From the NCBI GenBank assembly GCA_043744255.1, contig JAYTVA010000073.1, positions 7,068-71,067 on the forward strand: 64,000 nucleotides of DNA, in the 5' to 3' direction. Shown piece after piece: positions 51,401 to 58,557 of this stretch. Numbering within the stretch: the stretch's first letter is position 1; every line of letters begins with the position of its first letter. The DNA comes from UKL13-2 sp043744255. GTDB lineage: Bacteria > Pseudomonadota > Gammaproteobacteria > Burkholderiales > Usitatibacteraceae. A program made the position numbers and the translations under genes. The notes under the pieces were generated by a model. It saw only the letters and a program-made list of their open reading frames with translations, searched no databases and was not told the DNA's origin.

Positions 51401-53212
51401 GCGGCATTCGATCATCGGCATATTTTTCTTGATCCTGCGCCCGATGCGGCAGCCAGTTTCAAAGAACGGCAGCGGCTGTTCAACCTGCCGCGTTCCAGTT
51501 GGGATGATTACGCCAAGCCGCTCATCAGCAAAGGCGGCGGCGTGTTTGCGCGCACGGCGAAGTCGATTGCGTTGACGGCAGAAGTGAAGCAGGCGCTGGG
51601 CATCGATGGCGGGGTATCCAACATGACCCCGCAAGAATTGATGCGCGCGATTCTCGTCGCGCCGGTTGACCTCTTCTACAACGGCGGCATCGGCACCTAT
51701 GTGAAAGCGAGTGCGCAAAGCCACACTGAAGTCGGCGACCGCGCCAACGATGCGATTCGTGTCGATGGCAATGCGCTACGCTGCAAGGCCGTGGCTGAGG
51801 GCGGCAATCTTGGCGTAACGCAGCTTGGTCGCATCGAAGCAGCCATGAACGGTGTACGCATCAATACCGATGCCATCGACAATTCCGCTGGCGTGGATTG
51901 CTCTGACCACGAAGTGAATATCAAGATTTTGCTTGACGCCATCATCGACGCCGGTGAACTCAAACGCTCGGAGCGAGATGCGTTTTTGGCCAGCATGACT
52001 CATGAAGTCAGTCAGTTGGTGTTGAAGGACAACTACGGACAAATGCAATCACTGGCCGTATCCGGCATGCGTGGTGGAAAGTTACTGGATGCACAAGCTC
52101 GGTTTATCCGCCATTTGGAAAAGGCGGGACGACTCAATCGCGCGGTGGAGTATTTGCCGAGCGATGATGCCATGGTCGAGCGCAAAGCCACGGGTCTTAC
52201 TGCCCCGGAATGTGCGGTATTGCTGGCTTACAGCAAGCTGGAGCTGTTCGACGCCTTGGTGAAATCAGACTTGGTGGATGACGAATATGTTGCGCACGCG
52301 CTGGTGACGTACTTTCCCACGGCACTGCAAAAGCGCTTCGCTGCGATCATGCCAAGGCACGCACTCAAACGTGAAATCATCGCGACTGAAATCGCCAACA
52401 GCACCATCAATCGTTCTGGCAGCGTGTTTGTATATCGCATGCGCGAAGAGACTGGTGCCACAGCAGCGGAAGTCACGCGCGCCTACATTCTGGCGCGCGA
52501 TGTGTTTGCGATGACGCCGCTATGGAATGCGGTGGACGCGCTAGATAACAAGATTGCCACCACGACGCAATCGCAGATGTTAATTGATGCCGGACGCTTA
52601 ATGCTGCGCGGTACGTTGTGGTTTTTGCGCCGTCGTGCGGAGCGTTTGCCAATTGCGAAAGTGTTAGAAATATTTGCACCGGGCGTTTCGACGGTGACGA
52701 AAAAATTGACGGGATTTTTATCCGCTGAGGATTTGGCAGCGTTGACGACAGCGGAATCTGCGTTGACTGCTGAAGGTGTTCCCGCGCCGCTTGCCACGTC
52801 CGTGGCGCGCCTCGATGCGTTGTACGCGGCGCTCGACATCGTTGAGATTGCGCAGGAAAGCAAGCGTAGTGTTGAGCTTGCCGCCGCCGTGTATTTCGCG
52901 CTGGTCGGCAAATTGCAAATGCGGTGGATTGCGCACCAAGCCTCCACCCTGCCGTCAGGGTCACACTGGCAGTCAATGGCGCGCGCGGCGATGCGTGATG
53001 ACTTGGCGAACTTGCAGCGGCAGCTAACGTTGGCAGTATTGATGCACTCGCCAGCGTTGACGGCGGTTGTGCCACTGTTAGCTGCTTGGGAGCAGCATCA
53101 GGCGAAGGCGCTGGCGCGGATGCGGGAGGTGATGGCGGATTTGCAGCAGGTGCGGGAAGTGGATTTAGCGCAGATGTCCGTGTTGTTGCGGGAGCTGCGG
53201 GGGTTGGTTTAG
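48434..53212 (+). CDS. gdhB: NAD-specific glutamate dehydrogenase, large (180 kDa) class
   Basis: This 1592-residue enzyme oxidatively deaminates glutamate to 2-oxoglutarate. It is of the large L_180 class with long N-terminal ACT-like regulatory regions. The catalytic part begins around residue 780, where GGKVARGGLRWSDRLEDFRT, MVKNAVIVPVGSKGGFVLK and VAGVGDMSGDVFGNGMLLS give the dinucleotide and substrate sites. The C-terminal segment (about 1200-1592) is helical. The start at 48434 follows AAGGGACC; the upstream in-frame extension is low-complexity. A TATAAT lies at 48397-48402. Length and order match the family. Confidence 0.95.
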   Translation: MSVAEQRKTDLLSEVAASAATNELPYASAFIEKYCNAIDAEDFIARDAQTWRSVALDHLKFGSEFQTGAPKMRIFTPSADSNTIIEFVNDDMPFLVDSILMEINRQAIETRLLIHPLFATQRDDHGALITLVAHNAPTAGAMIESWIHVEIERVTDPARVKALGDGLVAVLADVRAAVQDWPKMQAKVGEILTDMGGAAKIVPLPELEEARAFLLWVGDNHFTYLGYRDYELAIVNGQDTLKIIPNSGLGILREPKLGGISASFNDLPPALRALARQPRLLVLTKANSRATVHRPGYLDYIGVKKFDVSGQVLGERRFIGLYTPSTYHANLQDIPLLRQKTARVIARAGFPPASHAGKNLFSLMETYPRDELFQISDDELFATAMAILGLGERARTRLFVRRDVFARFYSCLIYLPRESYNTEVRIKLQAILLRAFAGTSVEFNVQLSESALARIHMLVRTSPKQNISVDLKALEDEVIAAIRRWEDGVFQTLTTALGEDAANAARREFVLPFPAAYREDVSVAQAVQDFAAAQSLSDASPIAMSLYETADGVLRFRLYSLQTVPLSSSLPMLENMGVRVESERSYVIARHHASAIYLHDFGLSYRAAPLDLPTVKTKFENAFAAIWHKRVENDGFNRLTLAASLASDEIVVIRTYAKYLKQVGFTFSQSYIEQTLANHAPLVNALIALFHARFEPVADLDRAAKIAMQANTIERTLDAVANADEDRILRRFLAVIQATLRTNYYQRTTDGKRKSYLSVKLESAKVPELPAPRPLFEIFVYSPRFEGIHLRGGKVARGGLRWSDRLEDFRTEVLALVKAQMVKNAVIVPVGSKGGFVLKAAPSASDREAYMKEGVACYQDFLRGLLDLTDNLVKGAVVPPRDVVRHDSDDPYLVVAADKGTATFSDYANAISAEYGHWLGDAFASGGSVGYDHKKMGITAKGAWESVKRHFREMGIDTQTTDFTVAGVGDMSGDVFGNGMLLSEHIRLVAAFDHRHIFLDPAPDAAASFKERQRLFNLPRSSWDDYAKPLISKGGGVFARTAKSIALTAEVKQALGIDGGVSNMTPQELMRAILVAPVDLFYNGGIGTYVKASAQSHTEVGDRANDAIRVDGNALRCKAVAEGGNLGVTQLGRIEAAMNGVRINTDAIDNSAGVDCSDHEVNIKILLDAIIDAGELKRSERDAFLASMTHEVSQLVLKDNYGQMQSLAVSGMRGGKLLDAQARFIRHLEKAGRLNRAVEYLPSDDAMVERKATGLTAPECAVLLAYSKLELFDALVKSDLVDDEYVAHALVTYFPTALQKRFAAIMPRHALKREIIATEIANSTINRSGSVFVYRMREETGATAAEVTRAYILARDVFAMTPLWNAVDALDNKIATTTQSQMLIDAGRLMLRGTLWFLRRRAERLPIAKVLEIFAPGVSTVTKKLTGFLSAEDLAALTTAESALTAEGVPAPLATSVARLDALYAALDIVEIAQESKRSVELAAAVYFALVGKLQMRWIAHQASTLPSGSHWQSMARAAMRDDLANLQRQLTLAVLMHSPALTAVVPLLAAWEQHQAKALARMREVMADLQQVREVDLAQMSVLLRELRGLV

Positions 53213-53248
53213 GTGAGATTGAAAACTTAATCCCGCTGCAAAAATAAT

Positions 53249-53347
53249 GTCATTCTGAGCGCGCTTCTCGCGAAGAATCTCATCCCGACAAAATTAGGCA
53301 TTGCTCGGTCGCAAACGGATGAGATCCTTCGCTACGCTCAGCATGAC
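53249..53347. repeat. Two-armed dispersed repeat (GTCATTCTGAG...CTCAGCATGAC)
   Basis: Arms at 53249-53285 and 53317-53347 are largely inverted complements and flank about 30 bases. Each reads as GTCAT-x-CTGAGCG to ATCTCATCC. The same family appears singly at 10793-10836 and inside the RM gene at 12649-12681. Confidence 0.82.
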
Positions 53348-53425
53348 AACATCTTGAGGTCGCCTCGCGGCTGCCCTACCCTGCTATTCTTGCAACCAAT
53401 CACCCACCCGCCACTCCAACCACCC

Positions 53426-53908
53426 ATGAAAATTTCCACGCGCACGCTCTTCATTGCCATCGCACTTTTTTGCCTCGCGCTCGTCGCAAAGGCATTGCAA
53501 CTGCAACACGGCCCCGAGATGCAGCAGCCCTGCCCGCTGTGCATCTTGCAGCGCTACGCGTACCTAGCAATCGCGTTCGTGGCGCTGGCGGGTGCCGTGC
53601 ATGCGCGCGCGACGCAGGTGTACGCGTGGCTCATCACCGCGCTGTCGGCAACCGGCGTGTGGTTCACGATTTGGCAATTGACCAAGGGCGGCTCAATGAC
53701 TTCCTGCCTCGCTGACCCCATGGGCGAATTCGTCAACGGACTACCAACAGCGGGACTGTTCGAGGCACGGGTATTTTTTGCCACGGGCGGCTGCGCGGAT
53801 AAATACGCGCCGACGTTTGGGTTGTCGTTGCCGGTGTGGTCATTGATTTGTTTTGCCGTGTTGGCGTTGGTGTCGATCTCAATCGCGTTCCGCGTCAACC
53901 GCAAGTGA
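53426..53908 (+). CDS. dsbB: Disulfide bond formation protein DsbB
   Basis: This 160-residue inner-membrane protein reoxidises DsbA and passes electrons to quinones. It has four membrane helices. The first redox pair is CPLC (PCPLCILQRYAYLAIA). The second pair is Cys in SCLADPMGEF and Cys in ATGGCADKYAP of the second periplasmic loop. The start at 53426 gives the usual MKIST-TLFIAIALF first helix. Its stop overlaps the ATG of the next gene. Confidence 0.94.
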   Translation: MKISTRTLFIAIALFCLALVAKALQLQHGPEMQQPCPLCILQRYAYLAIAFVALAGAVHARATQVYAWLITALSATGVWFTIWQLTKGGSMTSCLADPMGEFVNGLPTAGLFEARVFFATGGCADKYAPTFGLSLPVWSLICFAVLALVSISIAFRVNRK

Positions 53909-54348
53909 TGTCACCAACAACATTTCCACGCGCGCTCACGTTCGCGGGCGCAATCCCGTTTGTTGCGGCCACGGCTGCGCTCTGGTTTGCACCCGCGATG
54001 TACCGCAGCTTTGCGGCGCAAGTTTTGTTGACCTACGCGGCGGTGATTGTGTCGTTCCTCGGCGGCGTTCAATGGGGCATCGCCATCAGCGTGCTCGATG
54101 CTGCGCCGAAAAGTGCGCGCACGATGTTCGCGTTGTCCGTTGTGCCGTCACTATTGGCGTGGGGGATGTTGCTCCTGCCTGCTGCGCGCGAACGTGTGTT
54201 TGTGGCGATTGCGTTGGTTGCGTTTGTTTGGGTGATTGATGCGATGTTGTATGTGCAGGCGCTGATTCCAGCGTGGTTTTTTCGCTTGCGTTGCATTATT
54301 TCTGCGGTGGTAATGGCGAGTTTGGTGGCGGCGGTGCCGCGCGTGTGA
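53908..54348 (+). CDS. DUF3429 family membrane protein
   Basis: This 146-residue integral membrane protein has about five helices and the segment YAAVIVSFLGGVQWGIAISV, typical of DUF3429. The start at 53908 overlaps the dsbB stop (TGATG), so the two are co-expressed. Its function is not known; coupling to dsbB suggests a membrane role but does not prove one. Confidence 0.85.
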   Translation: MSPTTFPRALTFAGAIPFVAATAALWFAPAMYRSFAAQVLLTYAAVIVSFLGGVQWGIAISVLDAAPKSARTMFALSVVPSLLAWGMLLLPAARERVFVAIALVAFVWVIDAMLYVQALIPAWFFRLRCIISAVVMASLVAAVPRV

Positions 54349-54418
54349 TGGCTGAAACTCGTTTATTGGCGCGGGTTTTGGAGAGTCCGCCTTGCGGGCG
54401 TTGCCATGACGCCACCAC

Positions 54419-54470
54419 CGTCACCCTCTCCCGACCTTCGGCCACCCTCCCCCGTCTAGGGGGAGGGACG
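54419..54470. repeat. GC-rich palindromic repeat next to the DUF1501 stop
   Basis: CCCTCTCCCGACC then CCCTCCCCCGTCTAGGGGGA: same family as the copies at 13088, 13226 and 44091. It ends two bases before the stop codon of the DUF1501 gene and may serve as its 3' structure. Confidence 0.75.
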
Positions 54471-54471
54471 A

Positions 54472-55665
54472 TCAAATCAAGTTCAAATCCAACGGCCTCG
54501 TGTCGGCGAACACTTGTTGAATCTGTTCGTCGCGCAATCCATACATGCGTTGAAATAATCCGCCGAACACGCGGCGGTATTCGTTGAGTACCGGATAGTC
54601 GCGATCTTGATGGAGCGTAGCTTTGGCGACTTTCACTTGCTCGCCGACTACACGGCCACCATTGACCCCGCCGCCGAGCACCCAGTACACGCTGCCGTGT
54701 CCATGATCGGTGCCGCGATTGCCGTTTTCGCGGAACGTGCGGCCGAATTCGCTGACCACCACTACCACCGTGTTGTTCCACTGCGCGCCCATCTCATCCG
54801 CGAAGCCGGCCAGCCCACGGCCTAGCTCCTCGAAACGCGTGGCGAGTGTTCCCGTTGCCCCGCCCTGCGCGACGTGCGTATCCCAGCCACCGACATCCAC
54901 AAACGCGAGATGGTGTTTTTCGCGCATCAACTTCGCGATGCGGCGCGCTTCCAATTCGAAGCCCTTAGCGGTGATGGCATTGCGGCTGGCGGCTTCCATT
55001 TCGCCGCTCATTTCTTTCATGACCTCATCGCGCACCGTGAAGCCCTCGCGCACGCTGGCCGCGAGCGCCGAATCTTGGTACATGCTGGCGATGATGTTGC
55101 TCTGCCGCTGATCGACGCCAGGTTTGTTGAGCGCCTTCAAGGCCATATTCGGCACGCGCAGGCTGCCGCGAAACGTGATCGGTAATTGATCCGTCATGGC
55201 AATGGGATGGCTATCGCCGACGATGGCCGCGAGGCGATTCATGAAGCCCGAATCATAATTGCGCGCCCGACCAGACGGCTGACCAAGCTCGATGCTGTCC
55301 TGCGTTTCAAAGTGGCTGCGCGAGAGATCGTCAATGCCCGCGAACGCAATGAATGCGGCTTGCCGTTTTTGATACAGCGGGTAAATCGAATCGCGCAACG
55401 CCGGATGCAAACCCCAGTCCGCGTCGAGCGGCAACGCGGCCGTTTTCACGTCGGCATTGGGCTTGGCAATCGCGATGTTGGGGCGCGCTTCATAGTAGTA
55501 GCTACTCGAAATCGGCACCAGCAAATTGGCGGCGTCGTAGGCACCGCGCAGAAAAACCACGAGCAGGCGGGGGCTGCTGGCTGAGCTTGCCATCATGGAT
55601 TGGGCGAGTGCACCCTGGCTCAGCGGCAGTGTGGAAAGCAGTTTTAGAACGTCGCGTCGTTGCAT
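54472..55665 (-). CDS. DUF1501 family exported protein with Tat-type signal
   Basis: This 397-residue alkaline-phosphatase-superfamily-like protein begins with a twin-arginine signal (MQRRDVLKLLSTLPLSQGAL). It shows LLVVFLRGAYDAANLLVP, FAGIDDLSRSHFETQDSIE, DVGGWDTHVAQGGATG and VSEFGRTFRENGNRGTDHGH, the conserved DUF1501 core with metal-ligand-like Asp/His residues. It is encoded just after a DUF1800 gene, the usual partner. Biological role is not established; such pairs are common in bacteria with large exported proteomes. Confidence 0.9.
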   Translation of the reverse strand: MQRRDVLKLLSTLPLSQGALAQSMMASSASSPRLLVVFLRGAYDAANLLVPISSSYYYEARPNIAIAKPNADVKTAALPLDADWGLHPALRDSIYPLYQKRQAAFIAFAGIDDLSRSHFETQDSIELGQPSGRARNYDSGFMNRLAAIVGDSHPIAMTDQLPITFRGSLRVPNMALKALNKPGVDQRQSNIIASMYQDSALAASVREGFTVRDEVMKEMSGEMEAASRNAITAKGFELEARRIAKLMREKHHLAFVDVGGWDTHVAQGGATGTLATRFEELGRGLAGFADEMGAQWNNTVVVVVSEFGRTFRENGNRGTDHGHGSVYWVLGGGVNGGRVVGEQVKVAKATLHQDRDYPVLNEYRRVFGGLFQRMYGLRDEQIQQVFADTRPLDLNLI

Positions 55666-55674
55666 AAAAATCTC

Positions 55675-57231
55675 CTAACGATGCATGAATTCGGGAGAGG
55701 CAAGCAGGAAAACATTCCACTCCTGCGGTGAGATGGCCTGCTCTAGTGCGTGGCGCGTCGGCGTGCCCAAGGTGTCTTTCAAGCTACCGTGATATAGCGC
55801 ATTCGAGAGCTGTGGAAACGCCGGGCGCTCCGTGGCGGGCGTGCCCTCAGATTTGAAAAGTCCGGCGTTGCCGGTGCCGACCGCACGAGCAACTTCGAAG
55901 CGTGTCGCCATTTGTCCTGAGCTTGTCCATCCCGCTTGCACCAACGGGTAGCCGTCGGGTGTTTGGCGGCCGTACATTGATTGCCCCATGCGGTTGATCC
56001 AATTTAGCATCGGTGCCGTGTTGAGGATCACCTTGTCGTCGTAAGCGAGGCGCACCGCCGACACCACGTAATGAATCGGGTCTTTGAATTTGCTGCCGAG
56101 TGAGACTGGAAACTCGCTCGATTGAAACATCACCTTAAGCGTCGCGGCGATGTCGCCGTCAGATTGCAAGAACCTGGCGGCCATGCTGCCGACCAACGCC
56201 GCCGACGGTTCGTCCGCGACAAAATACTGCGCCAGTTTTGTACTGATGAATTTCGCGGTAGCGGGATGCCGCGCCAAGAGATCGAGCGCCTGATCGAGTT
56301 CGGCGAGACCCTCACCCTTGATGGTGCGATTCAACAAGGTTTTGTCACCGAAGTCATGGCGCGCGGGATTGAATTCAAAGGTGCCACGGCGCACGTATTT
56401 CGGCACCCATTCCGCCTTCAGTTTTGGCGTGGCCTTGGTGTCATTCACGCCCACGCCCGTGAGGACGCGCGCGAGCTCTTGAACATCGCGTTGGGTATAG
56501 CCGCCACCGACGCCGAGCGTATGAAGTTCCATCAACTCGCGCGCGAAATTTTCGTTGATGCGCCCCACCGCGTTTTGATCGTTATCGAGGTAACGCAGCA
56601 TCGCCGGGTGTGTGGCCGTGGCGGAAATAAGATCGCGAAACTTTCCAAGCGCGTTGACCCGCACCGCGTTCTCTTCGAAATCACCAAGCGTGACGCGGAT
56701 GTTGCTCTTGTACTGAAAGATGCTGAAATGGTTCATCCAAAACCACGTCATCTGTTCCCGCAATTGCTCGGGCGAATAGAGCGCGCGAAGGAGGTGGCGC
56801 GTCGCGGATTCGCGGGCGAGGCGCGTGAGTTCTTTTTGATAGTTGGCTTGCGCAGCCTTCTTTTGTTCGTCGTCCTTGATGGCATCCGCGTCGCGCCGCT
56901 GTTGGTCCATCGCCAGCACCAATTCAGGCAAGGGTTTTTGCACGATGGTGAGCGCAGCAATTTGCGCGGCGACTTCGGGCGGAAGCACTGCGCGCGCGGG
57001 AGCGAGTTGTTCGTCGAGAAACTGTTTACTGCCGATGGCGGCCATTCGCTGCGCGGATGATGGACTCGCGCCCCAGGTGAGACGATTCAGCAGTTTGAGG
57101 TCATTGGCGCTGGGCGCGACCACACCCGCGTTGCGGGCAGGCTCGGTGGTGGCGCATCCACCGAGAGCGGCGATGCAGACAAAAACACCGATGAAAAATC
57201 GTGTGGGACCGAATGGCGAGCGGCTCGGCAT
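55675..57231 (-). CDS. DUF1800 family lipoprotein
   Basis: This 518-residue protein has a lipoprotein signal (FVCIAALGGC). DUF1800 patterns follow: LLNRLTWGASPSSAQRMAAI, EQLREQMTWFWMNHFSIFQY, RINENFARELMELHTLGVGG and YTQRDVQELARVLTGVGV. The C-terminal part shows GYPLVQAGWTSSGQMATR. The gene ends nine bases before the DUF1501 gene, so the pair is one operon. Function unknown; the pair occurs together widely. Confidence 0.9.
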   Translation of the reverse strand: MPSRSPFGPTRFFIGVFVCIAALGGCATTEPARNAGVVAPSANDLKLLNRLTWGASPSSAQRMAAIGSKQFLDEQLAPARAVLPPEVAAQIAALTIVQKPLPELVLAMDQQRRDADAIKDDEQKKAAQANYQKELTRLARESATRHLLRALYSPEQLREQMTWFWMNHFSIFQYKSNIRVTLGDFEENAVRVNALGKFRDLISATATHPAMLRYLDNDQNAVGRINENFARELMELHTLGVGGGYTQRDVQELARVLTGVGVNDTKATPKLKAEWVPKYVRRGTFEFNPARHDFGDKTLLNRTIKGEGLAELDQALDLLARHPATAKFISTKLAQYFVADEPSAALVGSMAARFLQSDGDIAATLKVMFQSSEFPVSLGSKFKDPIHYVVSAVRLAYDDKVILNTAPMLNWINRMGQSMYGRQTPDGYPLVQAGWTSSGQMATRFEVARAVGTGNAGLFKSEGTPATERPAFPQLSNALYHGSLKDTLGTPTRHALEQAISPQEWNVFLLASPEFMHR

Positions 57232-57638
57232 GGTATGTTCCCTTCGACGTTTGGCGCGCTAGAGGATTCGGCACCGGTCAACATAATTTTAACGCTTGCG
57301 GTTGAGGCTGGTTGACGGTGCGGTCTAGGTTGATCGTCGTCGTGCTCCTCGGCGGCGAGCCGATGATGTGTAACAAAGAGCGCGTTGGGTAAACCGCCTT
57401 ACCGTTTGCCCAACATCAGCGATAACGCAAACACCGATGTTGGGCAGATGAAACGTGCCCAACCTACGCGTTACTCGCTTTCGTGGCGCGACGGTTGATC
57501 TCATCGCGACTCTTTGGCCCAGCGGTTGAAGCACTCCGATGCCGATACGCATCTCGTCACATTCTCTAGACGGTCAGGGGTCGCACTTACGCGTTGAAAC
57601 CAGCCTTGAAATTTGTTCGCGTTTCGAAAAACACCATT
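57232..57638. repeat. 407-base spacer with GTTGGGCA/TGCCCAAC inverted repeats
   Basis: No gene is supported. Two adjacent imperfect palindromes lie at 57384-57414 and 57439-57463 (GTTGGGCA...TGCCCAAC). They resemble repeats common in proteobacterial intergenic DNA. They fall downstream of the PIN-toxin gene. Confidence 0.6.
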
Positions 57639-58109
57639 TCAACGCAAATCGTCCAACTGCAATACCGTCAATCCGTCGTTTGATTTGATGCCACGATCAT
57701 TGGTTAAGAAATAAGTACAGCCGTGCTTTTGAGCCGTTGCCACATGTATGGCGTCAATAAGTTTCATTTTGCGTTGGCCGGCTAGCATGGCGGCCATATC
57801 GAATAAATCGTTGGCGTGCTCGGCGACGGTTATGAAGTGTTTTTGTGCGAAGAAGTTCTTGAAGTTGGCTATCAATGCTGCATCGCCATGACGGTAGGGG
57901 TGAACCATGACCTCTGCAACTGCGATCGCACCCGTGATGGCAAATATTTTCTGATTAAAGCAAGCTTCAAAGATGGGTGCCACCACAGGAAAATAAGTAT
58001 CGTGCCGATCTAAAAAAAATATGAACACACTGGTGTCTACGTAGATGCGTTGCCCCGCCAATTGGGCTAGGTGTTGGCTCATTTTGGTCGTGGATTTAGG
58101 CGTGGGCAT
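57639..58109 (-). CDS. PIN-domain toxin (VapC type)
   Basis: This 156-residue PIN-domain protein is probably a ribonuclease. The acidic catalytic residues appear as YVDTSVFIFFLD (first Asp), AVAEVMVHPY (Glu), KLIDAIHVATA (Asp) and FLTNDRGIKSND (Asp). The gene starts 16 bases after the AbrB-type antitoxin gene, forming a type II toxin-antitoxin pair. A second in-frame ATG at 58082 (MSQHLAQ) could be the true start. Confidence 0.88.
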   Translation of the reverse strand: MPTPKSTTKMSQHLAQLAGQRIYVDTSVFIFFLDRHDTYFPVVAPIFEACFNQKIFAITGAIAVAEVMVHPYRHGDAALIANFKNFFAQKHFITVAEHANDLFDMAAMLAGQRKMKLIDAIHVATAQKHGCTYFLTNDRGIKSNDGLTVLQLDDLR

Positions 58110-58125
58110 GAATCATCTCTCGCCG

Positions 58126-58386
58126 CTATCGTTGCCAGTCGCCGCGCAGCTTTTTAACAGTCTGCGTGACGGCTTTGGGTGTTGCGCCCCATAGTCCCCG
58201 GCCAACGCCAGCGAAAGCCATCACATCGACGGGTTTGTTTTTGCTTTTTTGCGGAGAAATGATGATGCTGCCGTTGACATAAGAAACCTCCAGCTTGTCG
58301 TTAAGCTGCAGATTCGCTGCGCGGACAATGCTTGCGGGCAGCGTGACCTGATGTTTGGGGCGCATGCGGATTTCGGGCATGGTCAT
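58126..58386 (-). CDS. AbrB/MazE/SpoVT-type antitoxin
   Basis: This 86-residue protein has a swapped-hairpin AbrB DNA-binding domain (IRMRPKHQVTLPASIVRAAN then LQLNDKLEVSYVNGSIIISP) and a short C-terminal toxin-binding tail. An AGGAG Shine-Dalgarno sequence precedes the ATG at 58386. It is first in the pair and should neutralise the PIN toxin and repress the operon through an inverted repeat upstream. Confidence 0.9.
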   Translation of the reverse strand: MTMPEIRMRPKHQVTLPASIVRAANLQLNDKLEVSYVNGSIIISPQKSKNKPVDVMAFAGVGRGLWGATPKAVTQTVKKLRGDWQR

Positions 58387-58439
58387 CTCCTAAATATAGA
58401 AAAGCAAAAAGACTGAAGCTTGAAAAAAGCCATCGTTAA

Positions 58440-58469
58440 AAGTTGGATTTCTTACACTATATCCAACTT
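58440..58469 (-). promoter_or_regulatory. Inverted-repeat operator around the -10 box of the toxin-antitoxin operon
   Basis: Nine-base arms AAGTTGGAT and ATCCAACTT are separated by 12 bases. On the minus strand the -10-like TATAGT (58461-58456) lies between the arms, so binding here would block transcription. This fits autorepression by the AbrB-type antitoxin. The -35 box is not clear. Confidence 0.65.
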
Positions 58470-58557
58470 ATGATCCGTTGGCATGACTTACTGAGGCGAC
58501 AACTATTTTGACATGCGCCGCCCGCCTAACCCCTCTATCCACGGGCGTTTCCAGCCA

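Noticed and set aside
56122..57060. 312-residue open frame on the plus strand opposite the DUF1800 gene
   Set aside because: The minus-strand frame has clear DUF1800 motifs and a lipoprotein signal; the antisense frame has none.
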